A stretch of 64,000 nt of DNA from Streptomyces sp. CBMA156 (GTDB lineage Bacteria > Actinomycetota > Actinomycetes > Streptomycetales > Streptomycetaceae), in contig NZ_MSJQ01000428.1 in the NCBI RefSeq assembly GCF_014596515.1, positions 1-64,000 on the forward strand. Reading direction: 5' to 3'. Under the pieces are notes generated by a model. The model was not told the DNA's origin, ran no database searches, and saw nothing but the letters and a program-made list of their open reading frames with translations. Each line of letters starts with the position of its first letter. The first letter of the stretch is position 1. A program made the position numbers and the translations under genes. Below are positions 1 through 7,884 of this stretch, piece after piece.

Positions 1-393
1 AGTCGGCCGGCCTGGCCCTCGGGCGCCGCGCACCTGCGGTCGGACCTGCGGAAGGGCCGGTGCCAGAGCCGTTCGGGGCGAGTGCGTGATGCCTTCATGC
101 CGCCGACGCTACCGACGGTGCGCTTCCGTTCGGTTACGTGATCGTGAACGTGCGAATGCCCGCGGCGCGGCCGGACGGCGAGGCGCGGGACCGGGCCGCC
201 GGGATGCCGGACCGGGACGGCGGGGGACCGGGCCCGGGACCGCGGGCCGGTCGGCCGGGACGGCCTCGGCGCAGGTCCCGACCGGTGCCTCATGCGGGTG
301 GGACGGCGGGCGGCCGACGGTGGATTCCGTTCCCGGTGCTCCTGGTGACGCAGGAGGCCAAGCCCGTACGTCCACGCAGCGAAGGCCGTTCCC
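1..393. other. Upstream region of the indigoidine synthetase gene, no gene seen
   Basis: I find no convincing coding sequence here. The open frames on both strands are Pro/Arg/Gly-rich shadows with no family resemblance. The stretch must carry the promoter of the synthetase; a GAAGG ribosome binding site sits at 381-385. GGGACCGGG-type runs around 190-245 are low-complexity. No -10/-35 pair stands out. Confidence 0.5.
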
Positions 394-3300
394 ATGCACG
401 ACACCCCGCCCGTCAACACCGCCACCGACACCGACACTGCCACCGCCGCCACCGGCACCCCTGCCGTCCCGCACGCCCGCCGCGCCCCGGCCGGCACCGC
501 GCTCACCGGGCTTCTCGACCGGCAGGCGCGCAGCCGGCCCGGTGCCCCGGCCGTCCTCGGTGAGGCCGGCGGACTCACCTTCCGGGAGCTGTCGGAGATC
601 GCCCGCCGGCTGGCCGCGCGGCTGCGCGACCTGGGCGCCGGACCGGACGGCTGCGTCGGCCTGTACGCGGAGCCGTCCGTCGAGCTGGTCGTCGGGGCCT
701 GGGGCGTCCTGTACGCCGGGGCCGGCTACCTGCCGCTGTCGCCCGAGTACCCCGAGGAGCGGCTCCGCTACATGATCGAGGACAGCGGCACCGGGATCGT
801 GCTCGCCCAGGCGCACCTGCGCGAGCGGCTGGCCGGGCTGGTCCCGGCCGGGACCGTGATCGTCACCTTCGAGGACGTCCTGCCGGTCCGGTCCCTGCCT
901 CGGGCCACGTCCCGGGCCGTGCCTCGGGCCGAGTCCGGGCCCCTGCCTCGGGACGCCGCCGAGGAGCAGCCCGAGGAGGACGCGGCCGGGCCGGAGTCGC
1001 TGGCCTATGTGATCTACACCTCGGGCAGCACCGGCCGGCCCAAGGGCGTGCTGATCGAGCACCGCTCGGTGGTCTCCCAGCTGCGCTGGCTGCTCTCCGC
1101 CGGGCACCTCGACCCCGCGGTCACCGTGCTCCAGAAGACCCCGATGAGCTTCGACGCCGCGCAGTGGGAGATCCTCGCCCCGGCCGTCGGCGCCAGGGTG
1201 GTGGCCGGCACGCCCGGCCTCCACCGGGACCCGGAGGCGCTGGTCGCCGCCGTGCAGCGGCACCGGGTGACCGCGCTCCAGTGCGTGCCCACCCTGCTCC
1301 GGGCGCTGCTGGACACCGAGGGCTTCACCCGCTGCACCAGCCTGGCCCGGGTGTTCTCCGGCGGCGAGGCGCTGTCCCGACGGCTCGCCCGCGACCTGGT
1401 CCTGGCCCTGCCGCGGGCGGAGCTGGTCAACCTGTACGGCCCGACCGAGTGCACCATCAACGCCACCTCGTACGTGGTGGACCCGGCCGATCCGGTCGAC
1501 GGAGCCGGCTCGGTGCCGATCGGCCGGCCGGTGGCCGACACCCAGTGCCACGTCCTGGACGACGCACTGGTGCCGGTGGCCGCGGACGGCGTCGGCGAGC
1601 TGTACATCGGCGGCGTCCAGCTGGCCCGCGGCTACCTGAACCGGCCGGAGCTGACCGCCGAGCGGTTCGTCCGCTCCCCGTTCGTCCCCGGCGAGCGGCT
1701 CTACCGCACCGGCGACCTCGTGCGGTGGAACCCGGACGGCACGCTCCAGTTCGCCGGCCGGGTGGACAACCAGGTCAAGCTGCGCGGGTACCGGGTCGAG
1801 CTGGACGAGATCGCCCGCGCGATCGAGGAGCACACCTGGGTGCGCCGCTCGGCCGCGGTCGTCACCGGGGACGACCGCACCGGGCACCCGGACCTGGTCG
1901 CCTGCGTCGAGCTCAACCCGCGCGAGGCGGCGCTGATGGACCAGGGCGACCACGGCGGCCACCACCAGTCCAAGGCCAGCAAGCTCCAGGTCAGGGCCCA
2001 GCTGTCCGATCCCGGCCTGCGCGACCCGGCCCGGCTGGACGGCCGCGAGCGGGTCGGGCTGCCCGGCCGGAAGGAGACCGAGGCCCAGCGCCGGGAGGCC
2101 TTCGCCCGCAAGACCTACCGCTTCTACGACGGCGGCACGGTCACCGCGGACGACCTCACCGCGCTGCTCGCCCCGCGCCCGGCCGGCACCTTCGGGCGCG
2201 GCCTGGAGCTGCTGAGCTTCCCCGAACTCGGCCGCGTACTGCGGTGGTTCGGCCAGTTCCACAGCGAGGAGCGGCTGCTGCCGAAGTACGCCTACGCCTC
2301 GCCCGGCGCGCTGTACGCGACCCAGCTGTACCTGGAGACCGGCGGCCTGGACGGGCTCGCGGCGGGGCTGTACTACTACCACCCGGTCGAGCACGCCCTG
2401 GTCCGGATCGGGCCCGCCGAGGTCCGTGCCGAGGCCTACCTGACGCTGCACTTCTCCGGGAAGCACGGCGCCATCGAGCCCGTCTACAAGAACAACATCC
2501 GTGAGGTGCTGGAGTTCGAGACCGGCCACATGCTGGGCGTCCTGGAGGAGGTGCTGCCCGAGTACGGGCTGGACGTCCGCCCGCTCGGCCCCGGCCCGGC
2601 GGCCAAGGAGCGGCTGGACGTCGCCGAGGAGGACCACTACCTGGGCGGCTTCGCGGTCGTCCGGGCCGGCGGCCCGGCGCGGGCCGAGCGCGTCGAGCTG
2701 TACGTCCAGGCCCACGAGGGCCGGGTGGACGGCCTGCCGGGCGGCCTCTACCGGTACGCCGATGGCGAGTTGACGCGCGTCGCGGACGAGGTGGTGGAGT
2801 CCAGGCACGTGATCGCGATCAACCAGGCCGTCTACGCCAGGGCCGCGTTCGGCATCACGGCCGTCAGCCGCGCCGAGGAGGAGTGGCTGGAGTACATCGA
2901 GCTGGGCACGGTGCTGCACCGCCTCCAGCGCAACGGCCTGGCCCTGGGCTTCATGTCCTCCGGCTACAGCTCCAGGTCCGGCCGTCCACTGCCCGCCGCG
3001 CGTCGCATCGACGAGATCCTGGCCGGCCGCGGCATCGCCCCGGGCCCCTCGTACTTCTTCCTCGGCGGGAAGGTGAGCGAGGAGCAGATCCGCAGCGAGG
3101 GGATGCGCGAGGACACCGTCCACATGAAGGGCCCGGCCGAGATCATCAAGGACGAACTGGCCACCCTGCTGCCCGACTACATGCTGCCCAACCGGGTGCT
3201 GGTGCTGGACGCCCTGCCGCTCACCGCGAACGGCAAGGTGGACCTCGGGGCGCTGGCCGCCTCCGAGGCCGTCCGGACGGCCGGTGTGCGCGGCGCGTAC

Positions 3301-4437
3301 GTCGCGCCCGGCACGGAGTGCGAGCGGTGGCTGGCCGGGGTCTGGGGGCGGGCGCTGACGTACGAGGACGTCTCGGTGACGGACGAGTTCTTCGCGGTCG
3401 GCGGGAACTCGCTGATCGCCGTCGCCCTGGTCAACCGGATCAACCGCGAGTTCGGCATCGCGCTGCCGCTCCAGGTGCTGTTCGAGTGCCCCCGGCTGGG
3501 GGACCTGGCCGCGCGCATCGAGCGGGCCCGCGGTGACGGTGCCGGGCGTGGTGCCGGACGCGATGCCGGGCGTGGCGGGCGGGGCCCGGTCTCGCGGCTG
3601 GTGCCGCTGCACCCGGGGGAGGCCGGCCGGGCCGTGTTCTGCTGGCCCGGGCTGGGCGGCTACCCGATGAACCTGCGGCTGCTCGGCCGGGAGGCGCGCG
3701 GGGGCCGGGCCTTCTACGGCGTCCAGGCGCACGGCATCAACGCGGGCGAGACGCCGTACCCGACCATCCGGGAGATGGCCGCCGCCGACGTCGCCGAGCT
3801 GCGCCGGGTGCAGCCGGAGGGGCCGTACACGCTGTGGGGCTTCTCCTTCGGCGCCCGGGTCGCCTTCGAGGCGGCCTGGCAGCTGGAGCGGGCCGGGCAG
3901 CGGGTGGAGCGGCTGCTGCTGATCTGCCCCGGCAACCCGAAGGTGCGCGGGGGCGACGGCGGGCGGCGGGGCCGCGAGGCCTCGTACGCCGATCCGGCGT
4001 ACCTGACCATCCTGTTCGGGGTGTTCACCGGCCGGATCCGCGGGCCCGAGCTGGAGCGCTGTCTGGCCGAGACGGTGGACGAGTCCACCTTCGTTGCCAC
4101 CGTGCACCGGATGCTGCCGGAGCTGGACGAGGAGTTGATCCGCCGGATCACCGGGATCGTCGGCGAGACCTACGAGTTCGAGTACAGCTTCCGCGAACTC
4201 GCCGAGCGGCGGCTGGACGCCCGGGTGACGGTCTTCAAGGCCGCGGGCGACGACTACTCCTTCATCGAGGGCAGCAGTGGCTACTCCGCCGCCCCGCCCA
4301 CCGTGGTCGACCTGTCGGGTGACCACTACGGGGTGCTGCGGGAGCACGGGGTCGCCGAACTCGCCGCCGCGATCCGGGAGGTGGAGCGGTCGGCTCCGGC
4401 TCCCACGTCGGTAGCGGGTGATCTCCCGGGCCGCTGA
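394..4437 (+). CDS. indC: Indigoidine synthetase, single-module NRPS (A-Ox-PCP-TE)
   Basis: Predicted to cyclise and oxidise two L-glutamine molecules into the blue pigment indigoidine. The 1347-aa protein follows the BpsA/IndC order. The adenylation domain spans about residues 25-500, with YVIYTSGSTGRPKGV near 205, NLYGPTE near 345 and YRTGDL near 436. A flavin oxidase domain is inserted before A10 at about 560-850. A10 (LTANGKVD) is near 942. The carrier domain has its phosphopantetheine Ser1006 in GGNSL, and the thioesterase has nucleophile Ser1151 in GFSFGA. The stretch MDQGDHGGHHQSKASK closely matches my memory of BpsA. The ATG at 394 has GAAGG eight bases upstream. It is about 65 aa longer than BpsA (1282 aa), mainly through a Pro/Arg insert in the A domain (about 165-195) and a Gly/Ala/Arg repeat linker between PCP and TE (about 1045-1065). 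A phosphopantetheinyl transferase must act in trans; none is in the window, and no indA/indB partners are seen. Confidence 0.95.
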   Translation: MHDTPPVNTATDTDTATAATGTPAVPHARRAPAGTALTGLLDRQARSRPGAPAVLGEAGGLTFRELSEIARRLAARLRDLGAGPDGCVGLYAEPSVELVVGAWGVLYAGAGYLPLSPEYPEERLRYMIEDSGTGIVLAQAHLRERLAGLVPAGTVIVTFEDVLPVRSLPRATSRAVPRAESGPLPRDAAEEQPEEDAAGPESLAYVIYTSGSTGRPKGVLIEHRSVVSQLRWLLSAGHLDPAVTVLQKTPMSFDAAQWEILAPAVGARVVAGTPGLHRDPEALVAAVQRHRVTALQCVPTLLRALLDTEGFTRCTSLARVFSGGEALSRRLARDLVLALPRAELVNLYGPTECTINATSYVVDPADPVDGAGSVPIGRPVADTQCHVLDDALVPVAADGVGELYIGGVQLARGYLNRPELTAERFVRSPFVPGERLYRTGDLVRWNPDGTLQFAGRVDNQVKLRGYRVELDEIARAIEEHTWVRRSAAVVTGDDRTGHPDLVACVELNPREAALMDQGDHGGHHQSKASKLQVRAQLSDPGLRDPARLDGRERVGLPGRKETEAQRREAFARKTYRFYDGGTVTADDLTALLAPRPAGTFGRGLELLSFPELGRVLRWFGQFHSEERLLPKYAYASPGALYATQLYLETGGLDGLAAGLYYYHPVEHALVRIGPAEVRAEAYLTLHFSGKHGAIEPVYKNNIREVLEFETGHMLGVLEEVLPEYGLDVRPLGPGPAAKERLDVAEEDHYLGGFAVVRAGGPARAERVELYVQAHEGRVDGLPGGLYRYADGELTRVADEVVESRHVIAINQAVYARAAFGITAVSRAEEEWLEYIELGTVLHRLQRNGLALGFMSSGYSSRSGRPLPAARRIDEILAGRGIAPGPSYFFLGGKVSEEQIRSEGMREDTVHMKGPAEIIKDELATLLPDYMLPNRVLVLDALPLTANGKVDLGALAASEAVRTAGVRGAYVAPGTECERWLAGVWGRALTYEDVSVTDEFFAVGGNSLIAVALVNRINREFGIALPLQVLFECPRLGDLAARIERARGDGAGRGAGRDAGRGGRGPVSRLVPLHPGEAGRAVFCWPGLGGYPMNLRLLGREARGGRAFYGVQAHGINAGETPYPTIREMAAADVAELRRVQPEGPYTLWGFSFGARVAFEAAWQLERAGQRVERLLLICPGNPKVRGGDGGRRGREASYADPAYLTILFGVFTGRIRGPELERCLAETVDESTFVATVHRMLPELDEELIRRITGIVGETYEFEYSFRELAERRLDARVTVFKAAGDDYSFIEGSSGYSAAPPTVVDLSGDHYGVLREHGVAELAAAIREVERSAPAPTSVAGDLPGR

Positions 4438-4453
4438 TCGGATGATGTGGAAA

Positions 4454-4483
4454 CGCTCACGGATGGCCCAGAATCCGTGAGCG
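4454..4483 (+). terminator. Stem-loop after indC
   Basis: Perfect 11-bp inverted repeat (arms 4454-4464 and 4473-4483, CGCTCACGGAT and its complement) with an 8-nt loop, starting 17 bp after the indC stop. There is no U-tract, as is usual in streptomycetes, so it may act as a factor-assisted terminator or a 3' stabiliser. Confidence 0.6.
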
Positions 4484-4488
4484 GAGCG

Positions 4489-4547
4489 GCCCCTTCGGAT
4501 AGGGATGGCTCGGCTTCACCGCCGATCCCGTCTCCCTCCGAAGGGGC
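4489..4547 (+). promoter_or_regulatory. Long-range hairpin that masks the ribosome binding site of the 4554 gene
   Basis: Arms GCCCCTTCGGA (4489-4499) and TCCGAAGGGGC (4537-4547) are perfectly complementary over 11 bp. The intervening 37 nt can pair further (GGGAT with ATCCC, CGGC with GCCG). The right arm contains the GAAGGGG Shine-Dalgarno of the next gene, so folding would hide it. This could be an RNA thermometer or riboregulator, or a terminator of upstream read-through. The sequence alone does not decide. Confidence 0.5.
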
Positions 4548-4553
4548 TTTCCG

Positions 4554-4763
4554 ATGTCCGTGAAGAACTCCGCACTGGCCACGGCCTGTTGCGCCCTGCT
4601 GCTCGCCCTGCCGCTCGCCCTCGCCCAGCCGGCCGCCGCCGACGGCCCCACGACACCCGAGGAGGCCGCCACCTGCCGGCAGGTGATCGGCACCCTGTTC
4701 GGCGGCTTCGGCTCGATGCTGGCGAACTCGGCCTGCGTCGTCCGGCCCGCCGACCGGGGCTGA
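4554..4763 (+). CDS. Small secreted protein with two cysteines
   Basis: A 69-aa protein with a clear Sec signal peptide: Lys4, a hydrophobic stretch at about 7-24, and a probable signal-peptidase site after the Ala-rich segment near residue 29. The mature peptide of about 40 residues contains Cys41 and Cys61, which could form one disulphide, and a Gly/Phe-rich middle (GTLFGGFG). I do not recognise a family. The ATG is placed by GAAGGGG 7-14 bases upstream, which lies inside a hairpin that could control translation. The gene stands alone between two strong stem-loops. It may be a secreted effector, inhibitor or developmental peptide; function unknown. Confidence 0.7.
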   Translation: MSVKNSALATACCALLLALPLALAQPAAADGPTTPEEAATCRQVIGTLFGGFGSMLANSACVVRPADRG

Positions 4764-4785
4764 GCCGCCACCCGTGCCGCGCCCT

Positions 4786-4819
4786 CGCCGGTGCGGGCCC
4801 CGGTGGGCCCGCACCGGCG
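4786..4819. terminator. Strong GC stem-loop after the small secreted protein gene
   Basis: Perfect 15-bp stem (4786-4800 with 4805-4819) closed by a 4-nt loop, beginning 22 bp after the stop codon at 4763. There is no U-run. Stem length and position support transcription termination. Confidence 0.7.
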
Positions 4820-5058
4820 TCGGCCCGGTGGCGGGGTGGGGGATGGCGCCGGCCTCGCTCCCGGCCCGGTCCTTCCGGGCGGCCGTCGGTCGGCTTCCCC
4901 GACGGTAGGCCGGGTGCCACGGCCGGGCAACGCCGAACCGCCCCCGAACCGCCCCCGCGCCGGACGGGTGGCGGACGGGTGGCGGGCGGACGATGAGGAC
5001 GAGGCGGAGCCCCGGTCCGGGGGTGACCGCCGGAACCCCCTGAGAACGGAGCCGTGCC

Positions 5059-5352
5059 GTGAACGAGTTCCTGGTCGAGATCACGACCGTCGTGCCCGAG
5101 GGCACCCCCGCCGAGGAGGTGGACCGGCGGCGCGCCGCCGAGGCCGTCCGCGCCCGTGAGCTGGCCGCCGCCGGACGGCTGGTACGGCTGTGGCGGCCGG
5201 TGGGCGAGCGCCGCAGCATCGGCGTCTGGGCGGCGGCGGACGAGGCGGAGCTGCGTGCGGAGGTGCTCGGCAGTCTGCCGCTGTGGCCGTGGATGACGGC
5301 CACGGTGACGGCCTTGGAGCCGCACCCGAACGACCCGGGGAACCGGCTCTGA
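5059..5352 (+). CDS. Muconolactone delta-isomerase-like protein
   Basis: This 97-aa protein has the length and pattern of the muconolactone isomerase (CatC) family, which moves the double bond of muconolactone in the beta-ketoadipate pathway. Family-like features are the opening strand with FLVEITT, the ELAAAGRLVRLWRPVGE segment, and LPLWPWMTATVTAL followed by HPNDPG near the C terminus. The start is GTG at 5059, four bases after GGAGCCGTGCC-type purines. No other catechol or muconate genes lie nearby, so the substrate may differ; many actinomycete relatives of this ferredoxin-like fold are annotated only by homology. Placed between terminators, it appears monocistronic. Confidence 0.75.
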   Translation: MNEFLVEITTVVPEGTPAEEVDRRRAAEAVRARELAAAGRLVRLWRPVGERRSIGVWAAADEAELRAEVLGSLPLWPWMTATVTALEPHPNDPGNRL

Positions 5353-5507
5353 CGGCCGGTCGGGCGGCTTGGGCGGCCGGGCTTCGGCAGAGCTCCCGGG
5401 GGCGATCGGGCCGGTGCCGAAACGCCGGTGCACGGCCCTGATGCGGTGGCGTACCATCCGTGGGTTCGTTCAGCGAACGATCACACGAGTGAGATGAGAC
5501 GGGCGGT

Positions 5508-6188
5508 ATGGAAGCCGAGCAGTCCCCCACCCCGGAGCCCGCCATCGAGGAGCCCGGCGGCCTCCGGGCGATCTGGGCGAACACCCTGGAACCGGTGGCT
5601 CCCCTGCCCTGGTATCGCAGGACGTCCCCCAAGGCCCTGATCGCGGGGGCGGTGGTCGTGGGCCTGTTCACCGCGCTGACCGTGGCCGTGGTGACCGGCG
5701 CCGGCGACCTGCCCAGGCACCGGATCGTGCTGCCGGAGGAGATCGGCTACCAGTTCCGGCTGCCGGAGGACGAGTCCTTCAGGGCCGGGCGCCTCGACAT
5801 GGAGAAGAACCTGACCCCGTTCCGCCCGTACCGGGAGCTGGCGATGGCTGCCTACGGGAGCGCCGGGTCGACCGAGCCCTCGCTGACGGTGATCGGGCTG
5901 ACCGGGACCTTCGCGGACGCGAGGTACCAGCTGGACAGGTTCTTCGCCGTGGATCCGGTGACCGGCGACAAGGCCGTGGACCGCCGGGACTACCCGGCGG
6001 GTCCCCTCCAGGGCGCGCTCGACTGCGCGGTGGTGGGGTCCGGAGAGGACTCGGGGGCCGTCTGCGCGTGGGCGGACGGAACCACGCTCGGCATCGTCAT
6101 CGACTGGACCGGCGAGCTCGCGCCGCAGGACCTGGCGCAGCGCACGCTGGAGATCCGCGCGGCGGTCGAGGTCGAGGCGAAGGACTGA
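5508..6188 (+). CDS. Membrane-anchored hypothetical protein
   Basis: A 226-aa protein with an acidic, Pro-rich N terminus (about 1-40), one transmembrane helix at about 43-65 (LIAGAVVVGLFTALTVAVV), and an extracytoplasmic domain of about 160 residues. The outer domain has two Cys (about 165 and 180), consistent with a disulphide. I do not recognise the domain. An upstream dyad CGTTC-AGC-GAACG (5467-5479) lies in the probable promoter. The gene converges with the decarboxylase gene, with about 50 bp between stops. Confidence 0.7.
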   Translation: MEAEQSPTPEPAIEEPGGLRAIWANTLEPVAPLPWYRRTSPKALIAGAVVVGLFTALTVAVVTGAGDLPRHRIVLPEEIGYQFRLPEDESFRAGRLDMEKNLTPFRPYRELAMAAYGSAGSTEPSLTVIGLTGTFADARYQLDRFFAVDPVTGDKAVDRRDYPAGPLQGALDCAVVGSGEDSGAVCAWADGTTLGIVIDWTGELAPQDLAQRTLEIRAAVEVEAKD

Positions 6189-6239
6189 CCGCCGTCCTGG
6201 CCGGCACCGGTCGACCCGCCCGGCGCCGGCCGGGACCCG

Positions 6240-7694
6240 CTACCGCAGCAGCCCGGCGGCCGTCGCCTTGACCTCGGCGAGCAGGAGCCGGAGGTCGGCC
6301 TCCGTCGTGGTGGCGTTGAGGAGGCAGGCGCGGAGCATCTCGTCGGTGCCGAGCCGGGCGCCGGTCACGAACACCCGGCCGCGCTGCTGGACGGCGGCGG
6401 GGAGGTCGCGGTTGAGGGCGTCGCGGGCCCGCTCGTCCAGCCCCGGCGCGCGGTGGCGGAACGCCACGATCGAGGTCTGCACCTCGGCGAGCAGCTCCAA
6501 CTCCTCGTCCACCGCGATGAGTTCGCCGAGGCGGCGGGCCAGCGCGGTGCACCGGGCGATGTCCTGGGCGAGGCCGGCCCGGCCCTTGTGGGCGATGGTG
6601 GCCCAGACCTTGAGGGCGCGGAAGGGCCGGGTCTGCTCGGTGCCGTACTCGGAGAACCAGCCGAGCGCGCCGGCCGCCTCGTCGCGCAGGTAGGACGGGA
6701 CGAGGCTGAAGGTGCCGCGCAGCTCCTCGGTGTCGCGGACCAGCGCGCAGCCGCAGTCGACCGGGACGCCGAGCCACTTGTGCGGGTCGAGGGCGAGCGA
6801 GTCGGCGCGCTCCAGGCCGGCGTAGCGGTGGGCGATGGCCGGGTCGAGCCGGCCGAAGGCGCCGTACGCGCCGTCCACGTGCAGCCAGAGCCGCTGCTCC
6901 TCGCACAGGTCGGCGATCGGGCCGAACTCGTCCACCGCGCCGGTGCCGACGGTGCCGGCCGAGGCGACGACCAGGAAGGGCAGCAGGCCGTCCGCACGGT
7001 CCCGCTCGACGGCCGAGCGCAGGTCGGCGATGTCCAGCCGGCCGTCGGGGCCGGTGGCCACGGTGCGCAGCTGCCTGCTGCCGAGGCCGAGGAGTTCGGC
7101 GGCCTTGCGGACGCAGGTGTGGGTCTCGCCGGTGACGTAGCCGACCAGCGGCGGCAGGCTGCCCAGGCCGTCCTCGCGGACGTTCCGGCCGGCCTGCCGG
7201 GCGGCCCGGTCGCGGGCGGCGGCGAGGCAGACGATGGTCGCCATCGAGGTGCCGGAGGTGAGCAGGCCGCCGCCGGCCGGGTGCGGGAAGCCGACCAGCT
7301 CGGCTATCCAGCGGACCACGGCGCGCTCCAGGTGGACGTCGGCGTGGTCGCCGCCGGCCGAGCTGGGGTTCATCGCGGAGGCGGCGAGGGTGGCGAGCAC
7401 CCCGGCGGGCGCGGGGGCGGAGTTGACCCAGCCGAAGAAGCGCGGGTTGCCGTTGCCCATCGGGTACGGGAGGACGTCGCGCCCGATGGCGCCGATCAGC
7501 TCGTCGAGCGGGCGGCCCCCGGCGGGCAGCGGGGCGTCGAGCAGGGCCCGGCGGGCGGTCTCGTCCATGGGCTGCCAGACCGGGCGGTCGGGCAGTTCGG
7601 CGAGGTAGTCGGCGACGAGGTCGGCGGTGGCGTGGGCGGCGCTGCGGAAGTCGGCGCTGCGGACTTCGGCGCCGGGGAAGTCCTCGGTGGTCAT
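6240..7694 (-). CDS. PLP-dependent group II decarboxylase (aromatic amino acid type)
   Basis: Predicted to decarboxylate an aromatic or related L-amino acid (tryptophan, tyrosine/DOPA or phenylalanine class) with pyridoxal phosphate. The 484-aa length is typical. Seen motifs: HVDGAYGAFG, containing the Asp that pairs with the PLP nitrogen, and LDPHKWLGVP, whose Lys forms the Schiff base. The N-terminal PMGNGNPRFFGWVNSAP segment is typical of the family. I chose the ATG at 7694 (MTTEDFPG), which has GGAG about 10 bases upstream, over an in-frame ATG at 7754. It stands alone, bounded by a rho-independent-like terminator upstream at 7791-7820. Confidence 0.9.
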   Translation of the reverse strand: MTTEDFPGAEVRSADFRSAAHATADLVADYLAELPDRPVWQPMDETARRALLDAPLPAGGRPLDELIGAIGRDVLPYPMGNGNPRFFGWVNSAPAPAGVLATLAASAMNPSSAGGDHADVHLERAVVRWIAELVGFPHPAGGGLLTSGTSMATIVCLAAARDRAARQAGRNVREDGLGSLPPLVGYVTGETHTCVRKAAELLGLGSRQLRTVATGPDGRLDIADLRSAVERDRADGLLPFLVVASAGTVGTGAVDEFGPIADLCEEQRLWLHVDGAYGAFGRLDPAIAHRYAGLERADSLALDPHKWLGVPVDCGCALVRDTEELRGTFSLVPSYLRDEAAGALGWFSEYGTEQTRPFRALKVWATIAHKGRAGLAQDIARCTALARRLGELIAVDEELELLAEVQTSIVAFRHRAPGLDERARDALNRDLPAAVQQRGRVFVTGARLGTDEMLRACLLNATTTEADLRLLLAEVKATAAGLLR

Positions 7695-7790
7695 GGGCGT
7701 GCTCCAGGGAGGCCGGGGGGAGGGACTGGGGGAGGCGCGGCTTCCTCGGCGCACCGTGGTCCGGTGATCTTACGGAGAGTCGATCGTACG

Positions 7791-7820
7791 AAAAAGGGCC
7801 CGCGCCGTGGCGCGGGCCCT
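7791..7820 (-). terminator. Rho-independent terminator of the 7885-9009 gene
   Basis: Perfect 12-bp GC stem (7795-7806 with 7809-7820), 2-nt loop, followed on the minus strand by five T (complement of AAAAA 7791-7795). This is the only classical intrinsic terminator with a U-run that I found in the window. It lies 65 bp after the minus-strand stop at 7885. Confidence 0.85.
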
Positions 7821-7884
7821 CATGGTGAGACGGGAGTGCAGGTCAGCGGGGCCGGGGAAGGCCGGTCCGGGGAGGCCATGGGCG

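Noticed and set aside
109-4347. 1412-codon open frame antisense to the indigoidine synthetase
   Set aside because: Composition (Gly/Arg/Leu/Asp/Gln blocks) is the typical shadow of a GC-rich gene in the opposite phase; the plus-strand product has all NRPS motifs.
5467-5479. CGTTC-AGC-GAACG dyad before the 5508 membrane protein as a LexA site
   Set aside because: Orientation and spacing do not match the LexA consensus; kept only as a neutral dyad in the gene note.
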